DNA from: Bacillus_BA fengqiuensis
GTDB lineage: Bacteria; Bacillota; Bacilli; Bacillales; Bacillaceae_H
NCBI GenBank assembly: GCA_030813035.1
Contig: JAUSTV010000001.1
Length of the DNA stretch: 64,000 nucleotides
Strand: one strand, 5' to 3'
Part shown: in pieces, positions 33,558-42,336 of the stretch
How positions within the stretch are numbered: the first letter of the stretch is position 1
Layout of the letters: each line of letters begins with the position of its first letter
Notes under the pieces: model-generated
The model's database searches: none
Seen by the model: only the letters and a program-made list of their open reading frames with translations
Told to the model about the DNA's origin: nothing
Made by a program: the position numbers and the translations under genes

Positions 33558-35387
33558 TTATTTTTTTAAATGATAAGGTACAGTAGTAATCACTACGTTT
33601 CTCCGATAAAGTAAGAAGGCACGAATCAGTAAACTCGATTGATTATGAAGAATATTGTGCCAGCCTTTCTTAACAATAAATTGCGGAATGATTACCGTGA
33701 CCCGGTAGTTCGATTCACTCGCTTTATGTTCAACGGTATCCACAAATTTGGTCAGCGGATGAATGATGCTTCTATAATGAGAATGCAGCGTCACCAATCT
33801 AATGTCAGGCTGCCATTTCTTCCACTTTTCTTCAAACTTCTTCTCATCTTCTCTTTCAAAAGAAACATAAACGGCAATCACCTGATGTGCTGAGAGAGAT
33901 TTAGCATAGTTTAATGAGTTTTCTACTACATGAGTTATACCCGCTACTGGTACAATGATTACATTTCCTTCAATCGGCATGGCAGGCTCACAAGTTGTAA
34001 GCCTTAGTTGGTCACCCACTGCTTCATAATGCTTATTGATTCGATGAAAAAGATAAATGATAATCGGCAGAAAAACTAAGATCGACCAAACTTGCGCGAA
34101 TTTCGTTAAAAAGAAAATTAAAGTGACGGTAAAGCTTATAATAGCACCGATTGAGTTAGTAATTAATTTTGGAATCCAGCCTTCGGGCTTTTCGCGAATC
34201 CATTTCACTATCATTCCCGTCTGAGATAATGTAAATGGAATAAATACTCCTACTGCATAAAGCGGGATAAGATGTTCCGTTTGTCCTTTAAAAGCAATAA
34301 TGAGAATGATTGATGCAAGAGCAAGTATGATAATTCCATTGGAGTACCCCAGCCGGTCTCCTCTCGCTAGAAACATTCTTGGAATAAACTTATCTTTTGC
34401 AAGATTCACTGCCAGCAAAGGAAAGGCAGTATAGCCAGTGTTTGCGGCAAGAATCAGTATCAATGCGGTTGTTCCTTGAATAAAGAAATACATAAAATTC
34501 CGTCCGAATATTTCTTCTGCTATTTGTGAGACAACCGTTACTTCTGCACTGGGAGCAATACCATAATAGTAGGCTAAATAGACGATTCCGGAAAATAACA
34601 ATGCGAGCAAGAAACCCATCGCAATTAATGTTTTAGCAGCATTATTTGGAGCTGGATCTTTAAAGTTCGGAATCGCATTGGAAATGGCTTCGACTCCCGT
34701 CAAAGCCGAACTCCCTGATGCAAAAGCTCTCAGAAGGATGAATAAACTGATTCCTGCTACCGGTGTCCCGATTGATGTATGTAAATCAGGTGAAACCTGA
34801 CCTGTGGCAATATTGTACATCCCTACACCGATTAATATGAATAACGCTAAAACAAATAAGTAAACCGGATAAGCTAAAATAGAGGCAGACTCCGTAACGC
34901 CTCTTAAGTTCAAGATGGTAAGAAAAATCACAAATATAATAGCAATGGGCACATTATAATTATGTAAAGCAGGAAAAGCAGATGTGATGGCATCCGTACC
35001 CGCAGACACACTTACTGCCACAGTTAAAATATAGTCCACCAGCAAGGAGCCTCCAGCTATTAATCCGGGGTTTACGCCCAAATTGTTCTTTGATACCACA
35101 TAAGCTCCTCCGCCGTGAGGATACGCAAAGATGATTTGCCGATAAGACAAAATGAGAGCCGCTAATAGGATTAATACCCCAATCGCGATAGGAATGGAAT
35201 ACCAAAATGCCGCCGCACCAATTGTTATTAGGACAATCAATATTTGTTCTGGACCATACGCAACCGATGATAAAGCATCGGAAGAAAGAATGGCCAATGC
35301 TTTTGTTTTGTTGAGCTTTTGTTCTCCTAATTCAGTTGATTTTAATGGTCGCCCAATTAAAAATCTCTTTATGGAAGAAATCACCAA
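33558..35387 (-). CDS. kimA: KimA, high-affinity potassium importer (KUP-like APC fold)
   Basis: The 609-residue protein has twelve helices and a cytosolic C-terminal domain, the length and layout of B. subtilis KimA (YdaO). Segments such as LSSDALSSVAYGPEQIL, FAYPHGGGAYVVSKNNLG, FASGSSALTGVEAISNAIP and ILAANTGYTAFPLLA are characteristic. KimA imports K+ with protons and is inhibited by c-di-AMP. A c-di-AMP riboswitch and terminator precede it on the minus strand, as in B. subtilis. It is a single gene. Confidence 0.93.
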   Translation of the reverse strand: MVISSIKRFLIGRPLKSTELGEQKLNKTKALAILSSDALSSVAYGPEQILIVLITIGAAAFWYSIPIAIGVLILLAALILSYRQIIFAYPHGGGAYVVSKNNLGVNPGLIAGGSLLVDYILTVAVSVSAGTDAITSAFPALHNYNVPIAIIFVIFLTILNLRGVTESASILAYPVYLFVLALFILIGVGMYNIATGQVSPDLHTSIGTPVAGISLFILLRAFASGSSALTGVEAISNAIPNFKDPAPNNAAKTLIAMGFLLALLFSGIVYLAYYYGIAPSAEVTVVSQIAEEIFGRNFMYFFIQGTTALILILAANTGYTAFPLLAVNLAKDKFIPRMFLARGDRLGYSNGIIILALASIILIIAFKGQTEHLIPLYAVGVFIPFTLSQTGMIVKWIREKPEGWIPKLITNSIGAIISFTVTLIFFLTKFAQVWSILVFLPIIIYLFHRINKHYEAVGDQLRLTTCEPAMPIEGNVIIVPVAGITHVVENSLNYAKSLSAHQVIAVYVSFEREDEKKFEEKWKKWQPDIRLVTLHSHYRSIIHPLTKFVDTVEHKASESNYRVTVIIPQFIVKKGWHNILHNQSSLLIRAFLLYRRNVVITTVPYHLKK

Positions 35388-35471
35388 TGTTCACCATCCG
35401 AAAGTTTTATTCTTTTATATTTCCCTTTTAATGGAATAACAATTTAAACACAGCAAACAATTTTCATTCAT

Positions 35472-35519
35472 AAAATAAAAAAATGCCTGCAAGTCATGGT
35501 TAATAGACCTGCAGACATC
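35472..35519 (-). terminator. Riboswitch-controlled terminator upstream of kimA
   Basis: On the minus strand ATGTCTGCAGGTC pairs with GACTTGCAGGCAT, followed by TTTTTTTATTTT. It lies between the riboswitch and kimA. Confidence 0.85.
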
Positions 35520-35539
35520 AAATTTTTTGTCTCACAAGC

Positions 35540-35690
35540 TTCACCTTCCTTCTCATATAACGCTTACGAGGTTAGCTGTCGGATTCGGGCCTTTGAGTAG
35601 CCCTACCTTGAAAGGATTCACCCCTTGGATGATGACACCATCCACAAAAACGGTTCCCCCGTACCATATGGTTTCAGCGATTTAGAAATT
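35540..35690 (-). promoter_or_regulatory. c-di-AMP (ydaO-type) riboswitch of kimA
   Basis: The complete ydaO consensus is visible on the minus strand: ATCGCTGAAACC, GGGGGAACCG, AAGGGGTGAATCC, AAGGTAGGGC, GGCCCGAATCCGACAGC and TAACCTCGTAAGCGTTA. It is the best of the three c-di-AMP riboswitches in this window. In B. subtilis the same class stops kimA transcription when c-di-AMP is high, which happens when K+ is plentiful. Confidence 0.95.
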
Positions 35691-35850
35691 TGAAACTGTT
35701 GATTATCATACTCCCATGTTCCAGGAAAGTAAAGGGAAATTTTTATGTGAAAGATTAAATCCTTGGAATCCTGGTTATTTTGGTAAAGCAGGATATTACT
35801 TCATGAGTGAACAATAATTAATCATATCAAGATAAGATAGGAGGAATGAC

Positions 35851-35976
35851 ATGTCTAAGGAAAATGGTCCTTTGTTGTCTGATGAGTTTTTAGATGAAGT
35901 GGCTAAAGAAATTAACCAACTATATGGTGGTCCTGCAAAGGATGAAAATGATGTGTCAACAGATGATACTAAATAG
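35851..35976 (+). CDS. Small acidic protein, 41 residues, unknown
   Basis: ATG 35851 has AGGAGGA five bases upstream, an excellent site. The product starts MSKENGPLLSDEFLDEVAKE, is very acidic, and ends in a disordered D/E/N/T-rich tail. There is no signal peptide or membrane helix. It lies alone between the divergent kimA leader and a hairpin repeat. I recognise no family; codon use looks like that of real genes. Confidence 0.6.
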   Translation: MSKENGPLLSDEFLDEVAKEINQLYGGPAKDENDVSTDDTK

Positions 35977-36037
35977 TGGATTCAAAGAAAAAGATCTGTG
36001 GAATCCTTATATCTTTCGTTTGATTTATTAACAAAAA

Positions 36038-36192
36038 GTAGCTGCCCGATAAGTCCTAAACAGGCAGCAAAAATTAGTTTTTACCGAAAGGACCCGTCAA
36101 TAAATCCTTGATTTTCCCGGATTTTCATGATGGGTTCTTTCAGGAGGATGATTTAACAAGTATGTTTTTTATACTTGTTGAGTCATCCTCTT
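36038..36192 (+). repeat. Dispersed hairpin repeat, copy 2 (about 155 bp)
   Basis: It starts TAGCTGCCCGATAAGTCCT, then an A-rich spacer and GTTTTTACC. The hairpin GAAAGGACCCGTC (36086-36098) with GATGGGTTCTTTC (36129-36141) follows, then AGG and the hairpin AGGATGATTTAACAAGTAT with ATACTTGTTGAGTCATCCT (to 36189). It abuts the corA stop codon and so may terminate corA on the minus strand or the small gene on the plus strand. Confidence 0.8.
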
Positions 36193-37138
36193 AATTATTT
36201 TTAAACCAGCCCTTGGCTTTAAACCAAAAAAACATAGATAGACCGATGACAGCCATAATCCCTAGAACGATGAAATATCCGTAACGCCATGTTAATTCAG
36301 GCATATGCTCAAAGTTCATCCCATAAATACCAGCTATAAAAGTCAGGGGCATAAAGATAGTCGTAATCACGGTTAATGTCATCATAATGTTATTCATGCG
36401 ATTCGAGTTTAAAGATATGTAACTGTCTCGAATATCTGTTGTTAACTCGCGATTAGACTCAATGCTTTCAGCGAGCTTAAGTAAATGATCATAGATATCG
36501 GTGAAATAAGCTTTATTTTTCTTTGGCAGCTGAATACGCTCAGAATTTAGAATCCGATATAAAAGATCGCGCATGGGGAAAACCGTACGTCTCAGCGTTA
36601 CTAATTCTCTGCGAATCTGAAACAATTCATCTGTCCCGCGGCTGGATGTTTCTTCCGCTTCAAGTTGAATGAGACTATCCTCAATCTGATAAACACTGGG
36701 AAAGTATTGATCCACGACTTTATCTAAAATTTGATAGAGGACATGAATGATATTTTGGTTTTTGGCAGTTGATGTTTTTAGCATTCTTTCCCAAATCGTA
36801 TCGATTTCTTTAGAGGGTTCCAGATGGAAGGTAACCATATATTGATCGCTCCAGAAAATGTCTAATTCTTCGGATGAAAGGGTCCTGGGATTTAAAGAAT
36901 GAAGCACCAAAAAATTATACCCCTCATAATAATCAAGCTTTGGACGCTGCAAGAAGTGAAAGCAGTCTTCGATGGCCAGTGGATGAAACTGAAAAAAATC
37001 TCGGAGTGCTCTCGATTCTTCTTCAGTTGGTGTACTAAAGTCTACCCAATACCATTTGATAACAGGATTTCTTAATTCCTCTAAGGGAGCATCTTGAATG
37101 ATGTTGGAATCGTGTGTGATAGCTAAAGTTCTTATCAA
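36191..37138 (-). CDS. corA: CorA-family magnesium/cobalt transporter
   Basis: The 315-residue protein has a long cytosolic domain and two C-terminal helices. The family signature GMN is present in FIAGIYGMNFEHMPEL between the helices, and the end reads FFWFKAKGWFKNN. It forms a pentameric Mg2+ channel. Upstream of the ATG at 37138 the site is weak (TAGGTG, on the minus strand). A fragment of a second corA lies at 13.4 kb. Confidence 0.93.
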   Translation of the reverse strand: MIRTLAITHDSNIIQDAPLEELRNPVIKWYWVDFSTPTEEESRALRDFFQFHPLAIEDCFHFLQRPKLDYYEGYNFLVLHSLNPRTLSSEELDIFWSDQYMVTFHLEPSKEIDTIWERMLKTSTAKNQNIIHVLYQILDKVVDQYFPSVYQIEDSLIQLEAEETSSRGTDELFQIRRELVTLRRTVFPMRDLLYRILNSERIQLPKKNKAYFTDIYDHLLKLAESIESNRELTTDIRDSYISLNSNRMNNIMMTLTVITTIFMPLTFIAGIYGMNFEHMPELTWRYGYFIVLGIMAVIGLSMFFWFKAKGWFKNN

Positions 37139-37364
37139 TTAAATCACCTATTAATAATCAAGTTTAGATGGAAAGCGAGCCAGTAAAGATACTGCCCAGG
37201 AAACAAAATGATGGTACTCATTCATTATAAACGATTTTTATTAGTAGGCTAAATTTTTTTGTTTAAATGGTCCTAGTAAACTTTTATCCTGCATTAACGG
37301 GCAGTAAGACCCCACTGATGGAAGTTTCCTTTATAACACTATTACTCCTTGAGAGGGGCCGTTA

Positions 37365-37515
37365 GTCAAGGATACTGGAAAGGCGTTCCCCTGAAAGCAT
37401 TGCTTCACTATACAGGAGTATTGAAGGGAGCGCGGGGGAAGGAACGATTCAAAAGGTTGAGGTCAGTCTCGATGATGGTGTAACATGGAAGGAAGCACAT
37501 ATGGATGAAAGGGAG
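37365..37515 (+). pseudogene. Scar of a sulfite-oxidase-type molybdoenzyme gene
   Basis: One frame reads GYWKGVPLKALLHYTGVLKG, as in the Moco-binding domain of sulfite oxidase-like enzymes. A second frame then reads GTIQKVEVSLDDGVTWKEA, as in the Mo-co dimerisation domain. The intervening part of the gene is gone and the frame has shifted, leaving about 150 bases. The rest of the 37139-37521 interval shows no gene. Confidence 0.6.
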
Positions 37516-37521
37516 AAAACG

Positions 37522-37920
37522 ATGCTGAAACCATTTACATTAAAAACGAACAACCGGGACCAAATGATTGATGTAACAGAACAAGTGCAGTCTTTCGTCC
37601 GTGAAAACGGGATGGAAGAAGGGGCGGTCATCGTGTATTGCCCCCATACAACGGCTGGTATCACGATTAACGAAAACGCTGACCCGGATGTAAAAAAAGA
37701 TATGATTCGCCGTTTTGACGAAATCTATCCGTGGCACCATGAACTCGACCGCCATATGGAAGGAAATACGGCGGCTCACATGAAGGCGAGCACAGTTGGA
37801 GCTTCCCAGCATGTGATTGTCACAAAGGGCAAGCTGCTTCTTGGAACATGGCAGGGCATTTATTTTTGCGAGTTCGACGGTCCGAGAACTCGCACATTTT
37901 ATGTGAAAGTACTAAAATAA
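37522..37920 (+). CDS. YjbQ/UPF0047 family protein
   Basis: The 132-residue protein has the family signature VIVYCPHTTAGITINENADPD with DGNTAAHMKAS-type histidines (EGNTAAHMKASTVG) and GTWQGIYFCEFDGPR near the end. Related proteins have weak thiamine-phosphate synthase activity; the physiological role is unclear. ATG 37522 is chosen because AAAGGGAG ends six bases before it. The frame extends upstream into the molybdoenzyme scar, which is not part of this gene. Confidence 0.9.
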   Translation: MLKPFTLKTNNRDQMIDVTEQVQSFVRENGMEEGAVIVYCPHTTAGITINENADPDVKKDMIRRFDEIYPWHHELDRHMEGNTAAHMKASTVGASQHVIVTKGKLLLGTWQGIYFCEFDGPRTRTFYVKVLK

Positions 37921-37930
37921 CGGAGTTAAT

Positions 37931-37971
37931 GAAAAAGGATTTGGAATGTAAATGAATTCCAAATCCTTTTC
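37931..37971. terminator. Bidirectional terminator between yjbQ and the STAS gene
   Basis: AAAAAGGATTTGGAAT (37932-37947) pairs with ATTCCAAATCCTTTT (37956-37970), with T-rich arms on both strands. Confidence 0.88.
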
Positions 37972-37982
37972 GTATGTATAAG

Positions 37983-39017
37983 CTATTCGTTTTTACGCAA
38001 AATCATCATATCGTTTTGGGCAAATGTGTAATAAATGCCGTGCTTAAGGGAGGTAAAACATTTGATTTCTCCCAAATCAAACTTCGATTCAATCATTTTC
38101 ATGCTTAATTGCGGAGAGATTCCAGTCAAAATGGAGGTGATGCCGAGTAATCGGGTTGCCTGCACAAGCTGATTGATGGTTGAAACCGTAAAATCATCTA
38201 CAGTCGATATTGCTGTTAAATCTAAAATTAAATGGTTTGCCTTATACGAAGGTAAGGAATGCAGGGTTTTGTCGATAAGCTCTTGTGCGCGGCACACATC
38301 ATATTTTCCGATTAATGGAATAACAATGACACCATCGGCCACAGGTATAAGCGGAGAAGAAATTTCTTTTAACAGTGCCTGCAATTCACTTGTCTGCTCG
38401 GCCACCATCTGCTGAAGGCGCTTGATTTGTGTTTGTTCTTCACGTCGAACAGCTTCCTGAATATTTTCGGCCGGTGTGATGGAAGACGGAGAAATTTTCA
38501 TTTCCAACTGAGAATCCCCAAGAAGCTGGCTCGATAGTAACTCATACCACATGGAACGGCCGAGAAGGCCTGAGAATACGCCTGCCCAATGGCCCAATAA
38601 AAATGTTCCTTGCTTCATTTGGTTCCGGGCTTTACTCACTTTATCTTCCCAACCATTCTCAATTCGAACAATCGCTGTTTGAGTCTCCTCGTCATAGGAA
38701 ATGGTCGTCTTTCCCCAGCCCGCTGACACATAAATGTTCGGAAGCACTTCTAAAATATTGGCCAATTGGCCCTTTTGCTCTTTGTAAAAAGAGCTGACGA
38801 TTTCACCTGTGCGATAGCCGGCCGTTTCGAATACCAAATCGGCTTGTGCGGAGCCTGAAATCTCCTCAATGGTATCAAACAAAGTTTTCAAAGCAGAATC
38901 GACCCAAAAAAGCATCACATCTGCTTCTTCAAATTGAAACAGCCCCTTTTCTAAGTCCCATGCAAAAGCCGAGTTATTGACTTTGATGGAGGCTTGCTTG
39001 TCAAATTGCTGTGTCAT
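37983..39017 (-). CDS. V4R-like sensor with C-terminal STAS domain (RsbR-like)
   Basis: The 344-residue soluble protein has an N-terminal V4R/XylR-N-like ligand domain (about 20-190, ending GHWAGVFSGLLGRSMWYE), a short coiled coil (EEQTQIKRLQQMVAEQTSEL) and a STAS domain (SSPLIPVADGVIVIPLIGKY to the end). The conserved Ser/Thr segment is LDLTAISTVDDFTV. Such proteins form or modulate stressosomes controlling sigma-B or related pathways. No kinase or phosphatase partner is adjacent, so the output is unknown. Confidence 0.85.
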   Translation of the reverse strand: MTQQFDKQASIKVNNSAFAWDLEKGLFQFEEADVMLFWVDSALKTLFDTIEEISGSAQADLVFETAGYRTGEIVSSFYKEQKGQLANILEVLPNIYVSAGWGKTTISYDEETQTAIVRIENGWEDKVSKARNQMKQGTFLLGHWAGVFSGLLGRSMWYELLSSQLLGDSQLEMKISPSSITPAENIQEAVRREEQTQIKRLQQMVAEQTSELQALLKEISSPLIPVADGVIVIPLIGKYDVCRAQELIDKTLHSLPSYKANHLILDLTAISTVDDFTVSTINQLVQATRLLGITSILTGISPQLSMKMIESKFDLGEIKCFTSLKHGIYYTFAQNDMMILRKNE

Positions 39018-39089
39018 ACCATCACTCTAACCTTTCCGTTAAAATCTATGTAAAAAGATAATCGTACTATTAATGATAGTTGAAAATTT

Positions 39090-39271
39090 GACTGCTCCCA
39101 CAGCTGAAGCAGTGGGATTCTCACCCCAATGCCGTTAGATAGAAGTTTCTTTCACCCGTTCTATCTGCTGCGAGTTTTCCTATGTCATACAAACCTTCGG
39201 CTTGCAAAAAGAACTTCATCTCTAGTGGTCCTTATTAGGCTATCCCCGTGTGCCCCACGGTTACGAAATGG
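39090..39271 (-). mobile_element. Right-end remnant of a second lone-tnpB element
   Basis: Downstream of the tnpB fragment on the minus strand lie about 180 non-coding bases that end in a hairpin CCCACAGCTGAAGCAGTGGG near 39097-39117. This is the layout of an IS605/IS1341 right end with its guide-RNA region. It is different in sequence from the element at 17.2 kb. Confidence 0.55.
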
Positions 39272-39431
39272 TTAAGCACTTTGTTCGGCTATTTTCATTT
39301 CGGAAAGGATTCTCAACCCTTCGGCCAAGATATTGTGTGCAGCGTTCAAATCCCGGTCGTGTTTTGCTTTGCAGCTTGGACACTCCCATTCACGGACAGC
39401 TAGGTTCTTCGTGGCCTTTCTCGTTCGGAAA
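39272..39431 (-). pseudogene. tnpB 3' fragment
   Basis: The minus strand encodes KNLAVREWECPSCKAKHDRD and then LNAAHNILAEGLRIL, ending at TAA 39272-39274. This is the zinc-finger/RuvC-III end of TnpB with the canonical DRDLNAAHNI motif. The first roughly 320 codons are missing. It belongs to a subfamily unlike the intact tnpB in this window. Confidence 0.85.
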
Positions 39432-39716
39432 ATCTGTAAAAATTATCTATATTTGTTTTGATTCTACACTGCCAGGAAGCAACTACATCGCTGATGGGCG
39501 GTTCGTTTTATCCAAAAGGGGGCAGTATATAAATTTCTCCTTACCCTTATTTTCTGTTTCTAAACTTTTTTTATCACTTTTTTTATTTTGGCGTTGTTAA
39601 CAATACTGTTGATTTTTTTCTTCAACTACCATGAAAGAACGTAATATTCTTTCATTTTCTGTGGCGCAGCATTGTCCTTGCGCTGCATGGAATGGCTAAC
39701 GAAGCAGCCTTCTTCT
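39432..39716. other. Intergenic region, no gene recognised
   Basis: A short plus-strand stretch reads DSTLPGSNYIADGRFVLSKR without a start codon; its origin is unknown. Hairpins ATGAAAGAA/TTCTTTCAT (about 39632-39653) and GCGCAGCA/TGCGCTGC (about 39664-39687) could end yvgK transcription on the minus strand. Confidence 0.35.
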
Positions 39717-40652
39717 TTAATATGTTTCATAAATAATTTTTCCGGTCTGAGAAGTATCATAATCTCCTAGAGAGTTAACTTCCGACTGAAACTGAGGGGA
39801 GGATAAAATCCCTTTAACGATGCTAATGAGTCGTTCAGATTCGGGGATTTTTAGAATAACCAGATCATACTGTTCAGTAATTAAGGGAACAAAATCAATT
39901 CCAACGATTTTAGCGGCTTTTTCAATGCCCACTCCTACATCTGCTATTCCAGTGGAGACAGCGGAAGCCACGCTTAAATGGTTGGTTTCTTCATGCTCAT
40001 ACCCCTTAATGTTCCTGGAAGGAATTTCATTGATTCTGAGTTGTTCATCAAGAAGAATCCGTGCTCCTGATCCTTTCTCTCTATTAATGATTTTCACATT
40101 TTCTCGGTTTAGATCAGTCCAAGAGGTGAGGTTTAAAGGATTTCCCTTTTTAACGTAAAAGCCTGCTTTTCTTGAAAGAAGGTTGATTAAAATAAAAGGT
40201 TGGCCCACCAAAATCTTTTTTATATATGGCAGATTATATTCGCCTGTATCCCCGTCAAACAAATGCAAGCTAACGATATTACATTCTCCATTGTACATAG
40301 AGATTAGGCTGTTTAAACTTCCTGTGAACGATCTTAATGGTTTATAGGTTGAATTTCTCTCAATGTGTTTACCTAAAATATCTAAAACTAGGTCTTGTCC
40401 GCTAATAACAATGGTATGGGAATCCTTTGTTTCGTTCCTGCGGGGATTGACATTAGAGGCTGGCAATGCAGTATTCTGATTCGTTTTATGGCTATTTATA
40501 TAAATGTCCAAGTCTTTTGCATCTATTCTCATCTGTCTTCCTACACGGAATGCAGATATTTTCCCTTTTTTAACCAGGTCATATAGAGTTAATTTCGATA
40601 CTTTTAAAAGCTGTGACACCTCTTCAATCGTATAGGAAAGCTCCTTTGGCAT
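39717..40652 (-). CDS. yvgK: Molybdate-responsive regulator, HTH plus periplasmic-binding-like domain (YvgK-like)
   Basis: The protein of about 311 residues starts with a MerR/excisionase-type HTH (YTIEEVSQLLKVSKLTLYDL). It continues with a PBP-like domain (PF12727 type: DLVLDILGKHIE, REKGSGARILLDEQL, AVSTGIADVGVGIEKAAKI). B. subtilis YvgK has this plan and lies divergently from modA/modB (yvgL/yvgM), as here. ATG 40652 is preferred over 40658 because GGAGGG directly abuts the latter. It probably senses molybdate or a pterin and represses modAB from a palindrome in the shared promoter region. Confidence 0.85.
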   Translation of the reverse strand: MPKELSYTIEEVSQLLKVSKLTLYDLVKKGKISAFRVGRQMRIDAKDLDIYINSHKTNQNTALPASNVNPRRNETKDSHTIVISGQDLVLDILGKHIERNSTYKPLRSFTGSLNSLISMYNGECNIVSLHLFDGDTGEYNLPYIKKILVGQPFILINLLSRKAGFYVKKGNPLNLTSWTDLNRENVKIINREKGSGARILLDEQLRINEIPSRNIKGYEHEETNHLSVASAVSTGIADVGVGIEKAAKIVGIDFVPLITEQYDLVILKIPESERLISIVKGILSSPQFQSEVNSLGDYDTSQTGKIIYETY

Positions 40653-40747
40653 TTGCATCCCTCCATTTTTTATTTTAACTTACAACCTGTTAAAAAGCAT
40701 ATTACTAAAAAAAATGACCCATCTAATATTTCTCCTGTTCATTTTTG

Positions 40748-40773
40748 TTATAACTAATTATAATTAGTTATAA
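40748..40773. promoter_or_regulatory. 26-bp perfect palindrome, candidate operator of the mod operon
   Basis: TTATAACTAATTA and its exact reverse complement form an uninterrupted 26-bp palindrome, and a further overlapping TAACTAGTTA palindrome follows at 40770-40779. It is 34 bases before the modA start. A dimeric regulator such as YvgK is the obvious binder; this is inferred. Confidence 0.65.
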
Positions 40774-40806
40774 CTAGTTATAATTAATTAGGAAGGAAGA
40801 GGACTA

Positions 40807-41616
40807 ATGAGAAAGCCATATCTTTTATTTTTCTCAATGATGCTACTATTACTAGTAGTGTCTGGGTGTTCAACCAGTGAACAAACGGAAAATCCGGAGG
40901 AGAAGAAACAAGAAGTTACTGAAAAGAAGGTGGAATTGACGATTTCAGCAGCCGCAAGCTTACAGGATGCCTTAAATGATATTAAAGGAAGCTTTGAGAA
41001 GGAACATCCTAATGTGATTGTAAACTATAACTTTGGAGCTTCAGGGGCACTTCAACAACAAATTTCTCAAGGAGCACCTGTCGATCTCTTCTTCTCTGCC
41101 GCTGAGGACAAATTTGATCAATTGGTACAAGACGGATTAATCGAAAAGACAAAAGGAACAGATTTAGTTGGAAATGAACTCGTGTTAGTCGTACCAAACG
41201 ATTCTAATAAAGGAATCAAAACATTCGAAGACCTTACCAAAACAGATAAAATTTCCATTGGTACCCCAGAGGCTGTGCCAGCAGGACAATATGCTAAGGA
41301 AACGTTAGACAATTTAAATGTCTGGAAAGCGATTGAGGGGAAAGTGGTATATGCCAAAGATGTACGTCAAGTGCTTACATATGTAGAGACGAACAATGTT
41401 GATGCAGGAATTGTTTATAAAACAGATGCATTGATTTCTCCGAAGGTTAAAATCGCAGCAACCGCTGACGAAAATACTCACGCACCTATCATTTATCCTT
41501 TAGGTGTGATTAAGAACAGTACCCATCCTAAAGAAGCGCAACTATTCTACGATTATCTTCAAAATGAAACATCCATGAAGACTTTAGAAAAGTATGGATT
41601 TAAAGGGATCAATTAA
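40807..41616 (+). CDS. modA: Molybdate ABC transporter, substrate-binding lipoprotein
   Basis: The 269-residue protein has a signal peptide ending in the lipobox LVVSGC. It then has the ModA fold: LTISAAASLQDALNDIKGSF, VNYNFGASGALQQQI, GAPVDLFFSAAEDKFDQL and a C-terminal KTLEKYGFKG. It binds molybdate or tungstate outside the membrane and delivers it to ModB. GGAAGGAAGAGG precedes ATG 40807. modB follows after six bases. Confidence 0.94.
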   Translation: MRKPYLLFFSMMLLLLVVSGCSTSEQTENPEEKKQEVTEKKVELTISAAASLQDALNDIKGSFEKEHPNVIVNYNFGASGALQQQISQGAPVDLFFSAAEDKFDQLVQDGLIEKTKGTDLVGNELVLVVPNDSNKGIKTFEDLTKTDKISIGTPEAVPAGQYAKETLDNLNVWKAIEGKVVYAKDVRQVLTYVETNNVDAGIVYKTDALISPKVKIAATADENTHAPIIYPLGVIKNSTHPKEAQLFYDYLQNETSMKTLEKYGFKGIN

Positions 41617-41622
41617 TTTACA

Positions 41623-42279
41623 ATGGCAATGGACTTTTGGTCACCAGTCAAGCTGTCCATTGAGATAGCATTGATCTCAGGAGTATGGGTATTAATCTTA
41701 GGATTGTTTTTGGGGAAGATGATGGCTAATAGGAAATTCAAAGGGAAAGCATTAGTTGAAACGGTTTTCCTTTTACCGTTAGTGTTACCGCCTTCCGTGG
41801 TAGGATTCTTGTTAATTGTTTTATTTGGAAGGAATAGTCCCATAGGGCAATTAATCGAAAAGTTATTCGAACAACCTGTTATGTTTACGTGGTGGGCTGC
41901 TGTTATTGCCGCTGCTGTTGTCGCTTTTCCTCTTATGTATCAATCTTCTAAGGCAGGATTTGAAGCGGTTGATAAGGATATTGAGGGTGCAGCTCGTGTA
42001 GACGGAGCAAATGAATGGAAAGTGTTTACGATTATTTCGATTCCTCTTGCACTGAAAGCAATCATTTCGGGTGCGATCTTGAGCTTTGCAAGAGCATTAG
42101 GCGAGTTTGGAGCCACTCTAATGTTCGCAGGAAATATTCCAGGGAAAACCCAAACCATTCCGACAGCTATATATGTAGCCATTGACTCAGGCAATATGGA
42201 ATTGGCTTGGTTATGGGTAATGAGTATGATCGGTATTTCATTTTTAATGTTAATATGCGTTCACTTAATAAAATCCTGA
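41623..42279 (+). CDS. modB: Molybdate ABC transporter permease
   Basis: The 218-residue permease has five helices and the ABC-permease EAA loop EGAARVDGANEWKVFTIISIPL. FLLPLVLPPSVVGF is typical of ModB. The gene starts six bases after modA. No modC ATPase gene follows; the next gene is 380 bases away and unrelated. As in B. subtilis yvgLM, an ATPase encoded elsewhere must energise it. Confidence 0.93.
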   Translation: MAMDFWSPVKLSIEIALISGVWVLILGLFLGKMMANRKFKGKALVETVFLLPLVLPPSVVGFLLIVLFGRNSPIGQLIEKLFEQPVMFTWWAAVIAAAVVAFPLMYQSSKAGFEAVDKDIEGAARVDGANEWKVFTIISIPLALKAIISGAILSFARALGEFGATLMFAGNIPGKTQTIPTAIYVAIDSGNMELAWLWVMSMIGISFLMLICVHLIKS

Positions 42280-42303
42280 TGGCATACAAATAATACTCTT
42301 CTT

Positions 42304-42336
42304 TTAAGGCATTCCTTTAATTGGGAATGCCTTTGT
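42304..42336 (+). terminator. Weak terminator after modB
   Basis: AAGGCATTCC (42306-42315) pairs with GGAATGCCTT (42324-42333), but only TTTG follows. Confidence 0.5.
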
